Assembly: GCA_002682825.1 (NCBI GenBank)
Contig: NOKP01000006.1
Coordinates: 372,001-436,000, forward strand
Origin: Neonectria sp. B-13
Taxonomy: Eukaryota; Ascomycota; Sordariomycetes; Hypocreales; Nectriaceae
Length of the DNA: 64,000 nucleotides
Reading direction: 5' to 3'
The notes under the pieces are model-generated. The model searched no databases, was not told where the DNA came from, and saw nothing but the letters and a program-made list of their open reading frames with translations. Position 1 is the stretch's first letter; each line of letters opens with the position of its first letter. Of the stretch, positions 24,583 through 34,946 are shown piece after piece. The position numbers and the translations under genes are program-made.

Positions 24583-25770
24583 CGCGACGGATGCAGAGGG
24601 ACGAATCGAAAGTAAACAAAGCGCCAAAGTACGGGGGCAACGGGGTAGAGAAGAGTGAAAGTCGAGAAATAAAGCTTCGGGAAGCTGCAGAAAGTGCGGC
24701 AAACCACTGATGCAAGATGGAAGTATCGCGGTGACGAAAAGTGGTGGATTTGCAAGACTGTGGTGTGTTTTCTCGAGGAAGTTGCTGGGGGGTCGAGGTG
24801 GAAAGTGGGTGGGTGCCGAAGCATTTCTTTGCGACGCGTCGAGGTGCACCGGCAACCAAACAACGAACGCGGGTCACGTGGGTCCCTGGGCTGCAGTGGG
24901 GTCGGCCACAACAGGTGTGTGTCCGTTTATGCGCGTGGCCCTGTTGTTTCTCGCAGAGAGGGCAGACGGTAAATGGCGCTCAGTGATTCACTGCTGCCCA
25001 GGCGGGGGATGAAAAACCTGAAGTCAACTCAAGACAATAAATAGGTCATGGTGTTTGTAGTTGAAGCTCCAGCGGTGTAGTGCAGATTAGCCCGTCCATT
25101 GGCATCCAGTTACTTCAACACTCTCAGATTTGTGCACAGAAACATTAGCGCACGTAGCCTAGAGTGTGGACGTCGTGCCCGTTGAGCTTGTAGTATTCTA
25201 CTGGTATTCCATGATCCAAGAAATCCTTGGCCAAGTCACAATCCCTCTCAACCAGGGATTCCCTCCTCGGCTTACATCGACCACACCACTCCACCACGCT
25301 CGGTAGGGCTCGATGTGGTGCGACCAGCCAAGTACCGACAACGCAGCAAGGCCCAAAAAGAAACCTTTGATCCTGCGTTGACATCGAATCGAAACGCGTC
25401 GTTCTATCCGCGGCCATTGAAAAACGGCCTCTCCCCAGCCAATCAATCCTGACGTGAGAGTGAGAATAAGGTGAGAGTTGCTTAGCAGTGGAGTCCCATC
25501 GCAAAGACACGGGACAAGGGTTCGCACTTAGTCATCCAGCTCCCAGCAGCTCGACCGAGGGAAAAGTGGGCTGCTGACTTGCCCCGCCGCAGGGAGACTA
25601 ACGTAGCGCAGTGAGGATGGCTTGAGACTCGTCACCAGCCAAACGTCATCCCCCGCCAGGCGTCAACATTACAGCACAAGGCTGCCTGCCTCCGACTTTG
25701 CGACCTCGATAACCTCCAGAACACCAAACAATACCGCAGCGGAACACCAGCCTCACAGCGACCGCCCGTC
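24583..25770. other. Divergent promoter region between the 24582 gene and vps60
   Basis: About 1.2 kb between head-to-head genes, probably carrying both promoters and leaders. Short minus-strand ORFs at 25145-25527 show no homology that I recognise and lie where the vps60 promoter should be. Confidence 0.55.
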
Positions 25771-26409
25771 ATGAACCGCCTCTTCGGCTCCAAGCCCACC
25801 GGGCCCAAACCCACCCTCAACGGCGCCATCGGCAATCTCGACACCCGCATCGCCTCGCTCGACACCAAGCTCAAGGCCCTCAACGGCGAGCTCGGCGCCT
25901 ACCAGGAGAAGCTGGCCCGCATGCGCGACGGCCCCGGCAAGCAGGCCATCAAGCAAAAGGCCCTCAAGGTGCTGCAGCGCCGCAAGGCCTACGAGGCCGA
26001 GAAGGAGAAGCTCGAGAGCCAGGTCTGGAACATGGAGCAGGCCCAAGGCATGCAGGACAACCTCAAGAACGTCATGACCCAGGTCGACGCCATGAAGACC
26101 ACCAACAAGGAGCTGCGCAAGCAGTACGGCAAGATCGACCTCGACAAGATCGAGCGCCTGCAGGACGACATGGCCGATCTGCTCGACGTCGGCAACGAGA
26201 TCCAGGAGAGCCTCTCGCGCGGCTACGACATCCCCGACGAGGTCGACGAGACCGAGCTGGACGCCGAGCTGGAGGCACTGGGCATGGATGTGGAGCTGGA
26301 GCAGGAGTATGGCGGCGCTGTGCCCGGCTTCCTCCAGGACGAGGTCGTGCCCGACTTCGTCGACGAGCCGCCCGAGACCGAGGCCAAGATGAAGCAGGTC
26401 GCAGGCTGA
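25771..26409 (+). CDS. vps60: ESCRT-III accessory subunit Vps60 (CHMP5 family)
   Basis: Single exon, 212 residues, the usual size for the Snf7/CHMP superfamily. It begins MNRLFGSKPTGPKP, the typical Vps60 N-terminus, followed by a basic helical hairpin (residues about 20-95, with KQKALKVLQRRKAYEAEKE). Central coiled-coil helices follow (MEQAQGMQDNLKNVMTQVDA). The acidic C-terminal half (IPDEVDETELDAELEALGMD) contains the MIM-type region that binds Vps4 and Vta1/LIP5. The family acts at endosomes in multivesicular-body sorting by modulating ESCRT-III disassembly. Vfa1, another Vps4-associated factor, is encoded at 46590. The gene is convergent with the F-box gene, with a gap of about 420 bp. 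Confidence 0.96.
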   Translation: MNRLFGSKPTGPKPTLNGAIGNLDTRIASLDTKLKALNGELGAYQEKLARMRDGPGKQAIKQKALKVLQRRKAYEAEKEKLESQVWNMEQAQGMQDNLKNVMTQVDAMKTTNKELRKQYGKIDLDKIERLQDDMADLLDVGNEIQESLSRGYDIPDEVDETELDAELEALGMDVELEQEYGGAVPGFLQDEVVPDFVDEPPETEAKMKQVAG

Positions 26410-26832
26410 CCATGAGGCAACTGGTCCGGAGAATACAGGGTGGACGCATCGATGGGCGGCTACGAGGCGTTGGTTGGATAATTATTGGCTCACAAAGCAT
26501 ACCACATTTCATCAGTTGGGGAGTCTCGGAAATGGCCATGATAAGAAAAGGTCGTTACATTCATATTGATATCATTTTGTTGTTCATCCAGCATTCTGCC
26601 GCGTCGTGTGCCATTTCTAGGGAACCGTCTGTTCCCGTGCCGACCCATATGATACTGCGTGCCGAGTTTACCAGGTAGATATGTGATACAGGTCTTTTTA
26701 CAGCAACCAAGCGTCGCCATTCGACGGTCCCATGTCAAAACGAAACTCCCTCGCTAAACCAAATACCCGTACTACTAGACTCTGTGCTGTTGTCAACCAG
26801 AGCCGTCGTGGTGTGTCCGTCGAGGCAATCCC
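26410..26832. other. Short convergent 3' spacer
   Basis: About 420 bp between the stop codons of vps60 and the F-box/WD40 gene, AT-richer than the flanking coding sequence. Nothing beyond the presumed 3' UTRs is seen. Confidence 0.6.
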
Positions 26833-29800
26833 TCAGTCCACAGTCGCGAAAAAGCGCACCGCCTCTTCCAATTCGGCATCTTTGTTACAAAAGTCCCAGC
26901 CCACGATGACGGGCGCCTGGCTGCAGCAGACAATCTTCCTGGCGTCGAATTGGAGCTTAAAGACGCGCGCAGGTGCATTCTCCGCTGCTGCGATGTGAGG
27001 ATGGTGGTGATGTGCGCCTTGTTGCCCGGCAGGTTGCGCCTGGGCCTGGTTTTGTACCTGCGGCCCTTGAGGTGGTGGAGCAGGAGGCGCGCCTTGAGGC
27101 GGCACGTTGATGACGACGGGAGGTTGGGCAACAGGGAGTAGTTGAGCGTTTCCGCCTGCTACAAGACCGGTTCGAGCAGAAACGACGGGCTGGGGAACGA
27201 CAGCATCGGGCACAGAGCCGGCGCTGGGTCCGGAGGCCGCCCCGCCGTTCGCAGGTTGAGCTGGCTGAGCTGCAGCACCCTGGGCTGCCCGCTGCCTCGC
27301 CACCTGGCTGAGTTGAATGGCGACCAAGGCGTCCGTTACGGCGCGTCTGAGCTGGGAGCGAACAAAAGGCGACGCCTCGCGTTCAATGGCCGTCTGCAGA
27401 TAAGTATGGTGGGCCAGGATGACGGGGTACATGACCATTGCTTGCTTCAAGGCAACCACGCCGAGTGGCACAACTTGGTCGATGAGGTCTCTATACGAGC
27501 CAGCAATCCGGTAGGCGTCCCCGTGCTGGTCACGCAGAGAGGCCGGCGCAGCAGATGATCGGTTGGCTTGGGGGAGTGGCTGTCCTCCGGCGTTGCTAGA
27601 GGAGTTTGCCGATCGAACAGTTGGGCGGACGACAACGCCTCCCAGAGGTGGGACGACTGTAGTCGCAGCAGCGTCGCGTTGAGCGGCGGCGGCAGCCTCT
27701 TCCTGGCGCAGATGATGAGCCGGCTTCCAAACACCTTCCTTGTCACGCCTCCAGACAATGATGCTCTGGTCGTACGATCCCGACACAATACGGCCGTACT
27801 TCCTCCCACCACCGCCTCCAGGCGGGACCTTGGCCCCAAACGCTTGGAGATCCTCAGGTCGCGAACTGCCGGCGTTTGCTCTACGTTCGCTGCGGCGTCT
27901 TCGCTCGGGATTGTGGTCGACCTCTCCAGCCTCGACCGCTCGGAAGTACTCAGCATCCACGGCCTTGGCTTCCGTTTCGTCCTCGTACTTGCTGTAGGGC
28001 AGGTCGCCAAAGCCGGCCTGGACAGTTCGGACCAGATGGGCGTGTCCTCGCAGTTGGGCGACCTTGAGACCCGTCGGGGCGTCAAAGATGCATACCTCAA
28101 AGTCGCTGCTGCCGCTGACTATCCTCCTTCCGTCGAATTCGACACACGCGATTCCCTTATCGTGTGCGGGGATGGTCTGGGTACAGACCTGGTCCGGCCA
28201 ATTCCAGACCTTGATGTGACGGTCGCCTGATACGGAAACAATGGTGCGGTCTCGGACCTGGATGGCGTTGACGGCTGCGCTGTGTCCGTCCAGGCGCCCG
28301 ATCAGCGAGAATGCGGGCTTGATGGGGAGCTCTTGGGAGAGGTCCGGTTCGTAGCCGTAGCGTCGCAGGTTCGTGGGTACTGGGTTGACGAGCTCGTGCC
28401 CGCCGTAGCCCAGGTCGCCATGTCGCAGCGGGTGGCGGTTGAAGATCTTGATCGTCTTGTCCTTGGAGGATGTCACAAGAATCCGGTGGTCGAAACGGAC
28501 ATTGAGCACCGACTCGCGGTGGGCCCTGGTCAGCTTCTGCAGCAGCTCACCAGTTGAGAACTTCCAGATGAAAACGTTGGAGTCACTGCTACCGGAAACA
28601 AGCAGGTCCTCTTCTGGGTCGGCATCGAACTGTAGGCACAGCACAGAGCCCATGTGGCCTGTGAGCGGCGGTCGGACCAATCGGCGGGTATGGACGTCCC
28701 AGATTCTCATGGTCTGATCTCTGCTGCCACTGACCAAATAGTCGTTGTCGAATTGGAGCGTGTACACGCATTCTTGGTGTCCTTCCTCGGGGTAGCTCGG
28801 GTGGGGAAACTGGAACGTTGAATACTTTCCCAGCTCCCAGTTAGACTCGAGCCGGCGGCGCATAGTATAGAGATACCTCCAGTTAACTCGGTAGCGTGAG
28901 CTGTTGACGTCCCAGCTCCAGAGCGAAGACGGAGGCATAGTGCCCAAAGCTTCGGCAGGGGATGTCGGAGGGGGCGTGGAATCGGACTCGCCGCCTGGTT
29001 CCTTACGCTTCCCTCTGCTATCAGAAGAAGACGAGTTGGTCCGATCGACGCTCTTGCCCTTGTGTCCTACGCCGTCCAGGTCCATGTCTCCCAGCGGTAG
29101 AATGACGGGTCGATTTGACGCAAAGGACGAAGAGGGACTGCCAAAGATGCTTCCCCCAGCAAAGCTCTCGTTAAAGCTGAGCGTGCGATCACTGTCTGTC
29201 ATCTCCAAGTCTTCGTCCCCGTTGACGATGGCGCGAATCTTACTTGGATGCGCGTCTTGCAATGATTGTAGACGGTGGAGTTGACGGATGGAGACATTGA
29301 GGCCGTTGTTGACCTTGACCTCGCACTTCTCGATCTCGCTGTATATGGCCTTCCATCCCTCGAGATGATAGAGCGTCTCCCATAGCTTTCGGTCCAAGGC
29401 CAAGTCGAACCAGGCGCGGCACGTCTGAGTGACACTGACCAAGGAAACGGGATCGAGGTAACTCAGTATCTTAAGACAAATCTCGGCGGGGAGGTATCGG
29501 ATGAAGTCGATGTAGAGTCTCGGGTTCAGTCGCTGCACGATCTCGGCAATGACAGAGGTGGGGAGCTGGCTAAGAAGGGTCATGGTCAATTCTAGTGGGA
29601 GGTCAGCGAGGAAAGCTACGGTTTGGGCGCCTGACGGCTGCGCGGTAACGTACCAGTCCGAGTCTGAACGGGAAGAAGGGCGACGTTGGCGGCGAGCCAT
29701 GCTGGAAGGTCGGCCTGTGATCTCAAGCTGGCGAGGGCGGCCGGGAGATCTTGGTGGACGGATGGGTTAAGGGGATCCTCGGAGTAGCCCTCGTCGGGCT

Positions 29801-29852
29801 GGTGGGCGGGCGAGAAGGGACCCATGGGGGGCAGGGTGTCCTTCTTGGACAT
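26833..29852 (-). CDS. fwd-1: F-box/WD40-repeat ubiquitin-ligase adaptor, FWD-1-like, 985 aa
   Basis: Two exons, 29654-29852 and 26833-29591. The 62-bp intron has a GTACGT donor, branch GCTGACC and TAG acceptor. A continuous open frame from 29700 also exists, but splicing restores a better N-terminus (SQADLPAWLAANVALLPVQT joined to LTMTLLSQLPTSVIAEIVQR). The F-box is at about residues 99-140 (YLPAEICLKILSYLDPVSLV). WD40 repeats run from about 340 to 710 (LVSGSRDQTMRIWDV, LVSGSSDSNVFIWKF, IVSVSGDRHIKVWNW, IVSGSYDQSIIVW). A disordered insert of about 230 residues (Ala/Pro/Gln-rich) precedes a last blade-like strand (ARVFKLQFDARKIVCC). The architecture fits beta-TrCP-type SCF adaptors. The Neurospora relative FWD-1 marks the clock protein FRQ for degradation. 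The orthology is inferred from memory of the family. Confidence 0.9.
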
Positions 29853-32800
29853 GGCTGCGAGGCTCGCGGCCCCTGTGGACGGAACAATGCTAGAGACGTT
29901 GGGAGAAGAGGTTTGGGAGGGCCCGGGGCTGGGAGAGGGAGAGGCGGAGAGCAAGCGCGTATATCGTCCAGGAACGAATCGATTCGGCTGGACGAGCGAG
30001 AGTTGGGCTTGGCGGTGCCACAGCAGAACGAGGCGGAAACACGCAGACGCAGACGCAGACGCAGCACAGGTGGAGAGTGAGCTGAGGTGACGTCGAGCCC
30101 AGAGCGTCGCATCCGGGGAGTCGGTGGTCGGAGGATGGGTCGGGAAGATTCGGTCGGGGGACTCGATCGGGGAAGGGCAAGGCGGTTGCGATGGGTGCGA
30201 AGTCGGGGTTTGCGAAGACGGACAAAGTCAACAAGCGTGACACAACCGACGGATCGAGGGTTGGTTTGCCTGGGCTTGGATGGATCGGCCAGGATGGAGC
30301 CTGGAGACATGGGAGAGAGGCTCTGTTGGGTGTTAGCCTGTTGGGTCAGGTTGGCTTAAGGCTTGGCCCAGGCGGGTCGGCTTTTAGCCTGGTTAGCGCG
30401 TGGTTGGGAAGCCGGCAGCAGCCTGCGGGCCGGAGTCTTGCACTTGGCGCCTTGCGGGTGCGTCCGATGATGTGATAGTTTAAACCGATTCACAAGACGT
30501 GGGATGATAGGCTAAAACAAGAATCAAAGATATCAAGCGCCGGGGCAATTACATTGTACCGAGCAACGCTGCTACAAGCACCGGCAGCCTCTCTCAAGTC
30601 TAAACCAAACACAACAGCCGGGGCGCTTGTGCGGAGATGCTAAGCTAAGCTCCCTGCCGCAGGCATGTTGGGCGTTGTAACCTGGAGAGACCTCCACTCC
30701 TGGGGGCGCCACAGTGGCTCGTCCCTTATCACTAGTGTGGCGGCCTACCTGCGGTTCCCGGGTAGGAAAAGTGTCACGTTCCATATCGAAACAGAATGAA
30801 GAGAACGATGCCTTTCGTTATGGCTCGTTGGCTTTTGATTGGGAGCTTTCAAATGAGTAGTACTGCACTTTAGGGTGAAACAACGTTACGTTGTGTTGAC
30901 TTGCCCGCTCAATCACCTCGATACAGCTTCCAGTCTCTTAGATCGTGGATTGAATGCAATTGTCATGGGCACTGCAGGTTTAAATTCACCGACGTCTCGT
31001 ACTCACATTCAATGTTGAACACGACTATAAGTTTTCGAACATAATACCCCACCGCGACGAGGCGAGCCACCAGTTCCACCAGAAAACACAGGGAAACAGT
31101 ACAGTGATGAAGTGTTCAACTTCCGGAAAGAAGTCAACCACCGAGCTGAGGAAGTAACACCAACCCTCAACCCTCAACCCTTCGCCGACAACTAGTGTAA
31201 TATTACCCATGAATCCCATGAGATGACTTACTGAGAGAAAAGCTAAGTTCTCCTGGATATACTCTTGTAATACTTTTAAATACTGACACGTGTCTGAGAG
31301 TCTGTTGGGTTGTTCGACCATCTAGCCAACTTAGGCATGTGTTCCATGACCGATCCGATCGTAAGTCTGAATGCAGGAAACCCCAAAGGTGAAACCTGAG
31401 TAAGTACCAATGTATGCAGGCAATTCACTAGTGTCGAAACCACAAAACTCAATCGAAATGCACAAACTGGGCCATGTCCTCGGATCATGTCTGTACTGAT
31501 CGGTTCGGGAATTGAGCTATCCTAGGTTTCATCGAACATGTTTCTTTATTTGTTCGCTACTGGTGGGTATATTGACCTCTAGTTAGAAGCCAAGAGTCTC
31601 CTTCAGTGCTGTAGAGATGCTCTTTGATCATGCTAATTGTGTCTTTGAAGATATTGCAAATATTTTGGTCGTTGCCGACTCCTCATTCTCTGAGGTAGAT
31701 TTGAACCCGCCTTGGAAGGACTCTTTGGAATGAGATCGTATTACTTTTGCTCAAGCGATAGTGAGAGTAAGGTAAGCTGTGGTTCGTAATATCCGAGGGC
31801 CTATTCAGTGCGAACACTGTGGCGGACTTACGTCAACCGCTGTGTCTACCCCGAAGGCCGATTTCATCTAAGAAGTGTTCAGCACAATGTTACTGACTTG
31901 TGAATCGGAAACGACGCAGATTTGGGACTTATGAATCCCCGTTTGTTACGTGGTTGCACGGCTGAGCCGCCTCCCCAGCTCCGAGACTGAAAGGGATGTA
32001 TATAAGGATTATTTGTAATTGCATACACATGTAATATACCTGAAGACGATACTTTAGAACTCAATGGGCATTCATAATGGTATCCTGGACTCTATTGATC
32101 ATCTCAGCAAGTTACTCGCCTATGTTGTGCATGTCTATGGGGCGGAAGACCTCCTCACTTCCTAAGTCACTGAGCATGTCTTGCATTAAACCCTGTGTTT
32201 AGTTTGCTTTTCGTCCCTTTATCCCAAACGCGAACTGCAGACGAGGTCGAGGATGTGGGAACGATGGCTGCAACTTTCTCCAATGGCAAATTACATCGGT
32301 CAACGCTTCTGAACCGTCTTCTAGAATGACGGCACGGTTCGCAGGAATGCTCAGGATTATTCATGTTTCAAAGCCCTGGAATTCCTCATGTGACGAACGC
32401 CAGAACCTCGGAAATGTCGACTCAACACATGTGCAGCGTGCATGTCACCTTTTATCGCATAATGACCGCAGTTTCGGGACAACATGGTATGCTCCAACCT
32501 GATTGTTGAATAACGGAGGTGAGACAAGGACAAGGTCGATAGGTAGGCATATAACATCAACAAGGACAGCCAAGACGAGAGAAACGTGAGATCAATAACC
32601 CCGGAATGTATTCCTTTCTTGAGGAGGACGTCGTTGGCTATGAGCACCACGAGGAATTTTGTTAGGCTTCTATGTTGGAAATGCTGATACTAGTCATTGG
32701 GAGCATTGAGTTGACGTGGAAGCGGGTTGGTGACCTCTGCAATGTTTCGCGGGGAAGCTAAATGTGGCTTTTTTGTTTCACTCAGATAGGTTCCGGGCTG

Positions 32801-34811
32801 AATCTGTGTTTAAGCCTCGTTCCGTTCCTTCCAGAGCCTTGGGTCATGACTCAAGTCTCTTGACGCTCAAGGCATAGCGCGATTTGAGTGTTGACAATCC
32901 AGTTGAACAAAAAAAAAGGATTCAAAAAGACATCCTCCACCGGAATTGTAATTGCAAGCTCCGGGGTGGCGAGCGGCAGTCATGGTCAAGTCGCACAGCA
33001 GCGAGGCACGATGCGACGCTGGAGATTGCCACGACGAGTCCATTTCTGGGCCGGCTCCGATCCCTGCTAGGTACTGTGGTATTCTCTGCAAGGGCACTTT
33101 CTGCTGTGAGATTTCTCGGTAGGCCTGCCCGTTTGCTCCCTGACGGTTGAGGGCGATTTGGGGGCTAGGCAATGAATGGCTCGATGATCGGCATTGTCCG
33201 ATAACATCATCTGGTTAGCTTCTCTTGCTGGGCGTTTCTTTGGTCGCATTGCAAACCCCAGTCTGGTTCAGGGCTGAAGAAGTCGCCAGAAGAGGCCTGT
33301 AAGGCCTATGAGATTCTTGAGACTCCTAGCTCTTCGACCCTTCTCTTTGAGCTTCAAGCCCCTTTCCGAGCCATGAAAGCCGGTCCATCTGTTACGTACC
33401 TACCACTCCCACCCACCCACGGTTTGCCAACTTCACTGCCTGTCAACTGGATCGTCTGTCAACTGGGAATCTGGGATGTCGTCTGTGCATGGAACCGCCT
33501 GTTTCAGAGCCGTCCATGTGTGTGGGCAAAGAGCTTGGTGGTGGGCCCATGACCATGACCGAGACTAACAGGACTACATAGTACGAATACTTACATACAA
33601 AGTAGTCTAGGTATCAACGACGGACCATGCATCGAAGGTTCTATGAAACCTTCTTTGGTCCAACAGTCGCCCGCCCCCTGAGATGATGTCAGGGGCGCCT
33701 AGTGGCCGAATGTCATGCGCACAAGCCCGCTTCGCCGCTGGCCGCTCCGCCAGCGCCGATCGTTGCATCTGTCTTGCACTGCAGAGTGCTATCGGCAAGT
33801 GGGAGGGTCCCTGAGACAGACCCTTTCCAGAGTCGTCTGAACTTGTCGTGGGCACGTATTCGTACATGACTGTGCAGCCGCCGTGGAGAATAACCCGGTT
33901 CCCGCGCCAAGCGGTTGATGAAGAGCTGAGGGTGAGGTGCGTCTGTCCCGTCCCGTGGGCGCGTGGACGAAGAAGAAGCGGGTTGCGGGCTGAGCAAAAG
34001 CCACCCGATCTAATGGCCCTGGAAGGAGGAGGCCAGGAATTGGCTTGTGCTGAGGCCTGGGTGATTGGCCGTGGCGATCATTTTGTTAGCCGCCGCGACG
34101 CGTTGTTGCGCATTAAAGAGGAGTTTACACTGTGGAGGCTGATAGCGAAAGAAGAACGTGGGGCGAATCCGACAATGCCCTCTGCCCGAGGATAGCGACC
34201 TTGGCGAGACAGCGACTTAAAGTGCCGTGCTAAGTACATCCGCCAAGGCATCTGCTGATAGGCCGTGGGCGGTAGGGCTCTGTCGTGTTTCGGGAACGAC
34301 GAGAATGCACGACGTACAAGGTGGGATGTATCCGTACGGTGTACTTCGTACTTCTCCCTGGAAGCTTGGCCCTCGGGAAAGGGAGGGACGGGAGGTCTAT
34401 CGAGACAGGCCATGATAGTCGAAGCGTCGTTCAGGGGTATCCGTGCCAGGGCTCATGGATGTGCCGATGCCCCTCTACGACATCTGCCATGTGACGGAGG
34501 TTGTGGTCGACCAAGCAAGCAAAGAAGCAAAGCAGAGTAGCGCAAAGCAAAAGCTGCTGCTGGACTGGCCTGTTCTGTTCGCACAGGGCACCGGGCATAG
34601 AGCGTTGGAGTGGAATCATGGCATGACATGGGCCAACCTACAATCATACGCTAGAGAGCATCCAAAAAGTGGACATCATCATCCGCACCTCCATCTCCAT
34701 TCTGGACCTCGCAGAGAAGGAGAGATTTAGCAAAGAGCAAAAGAAATGCACAACAAAGTCCAAAATTCATCAAAAGTTGATATTTGGTGTTGTCAAGTGC
34801 TCCTCAATGCC
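29853..34811. other. Spacer of about 5 kb, AT-richer from 30.5 to 33 kb
   Basis: The first 500 bp are promoter and leader of the F-box gene. From about 30.5 to 33 kb the sequence is visibly richer in A and T than the rest of the window and carries no ORF longer than about 100 codons. No transposon protein could be recognised in it. From 33.3 to 34.8 kb composition returns to normal, again without a gene that I can support. Confidence 0.5.
30042..30064. repeat. GCAGAC hexanucleotide repeat
   Basis: Nearly four copies of the hexamer GCAGAC upstream of the F-box/WD40 gene. Confidence 0.8.
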
Positions 34812-34915
34812 AAAAAAATTTGTAAGCTTCTCTTTGATTACATGTGTCATCCTTAGTGCAGGGGCCATGCTAATCTTCTCTGTATCGTTTCAATAGACCA
34901 AATGTTCCGAAGAAC
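34812..34915 (-). ncRNA. U6: U6 spliceosomal snRNA
   Basis: The minus strand carries the complete U6 core. It begins GTTCTTCGGAAC (5' stem-loop), then ACATTTGGTC and TTGAAACGATACAGAGAAGA, which holds the invariant ACAGAGA box that pairs with the 5' splice site. Next comes TTAGCATGGCCCCTGCACTA with the AGC triad region, then AAGGATGACAC. The 3' part ends CTTACAAA followed by seven T residues at 34812-34818, a Pol III terminator. Length is about 104 nt, as expected for fungi. A TATA element lies about 26-31 bp upstream, as in Pol III type 3-like U6 promoters. No mRNA-type intron interrupts it. U6 is the catalytic core RNA of the spliceosome, pairing with U4 and then U2. Confidence 0.97.
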
Positions 34916-34940
34916 GAAATGCTCGCCACTTTTTTAAACA

Positions 34941-34946
34941 TATAAG
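34941..34946 (-). promoter_or_regulatory. TATA box of the U6 gene
   Basis: CTTATATG on the minus strand, 26-31 bp upstream of the U6 5' end, followed by an A-rich run. Spacing fits the TBP site of fungal Pol III-transcribed U6 genes. Confidence 0.75.

Noticed and set aside
29700..29955. Alternative F-box protein starts at 29700 (unspliced frame) and 29954 (non-ATG)
   Set aside because: Splicing of 29592-29653 gives a better N-terminus, and the ATG at 29852 is the first ATG in that frame.
31680..31720. GGTTCAAAT B-box-like sequence on the minus strand
   Set aside because: The flanking T-stem does not pair and no A box or acceptor stem can be drawn, so it is not a tRNA gene.
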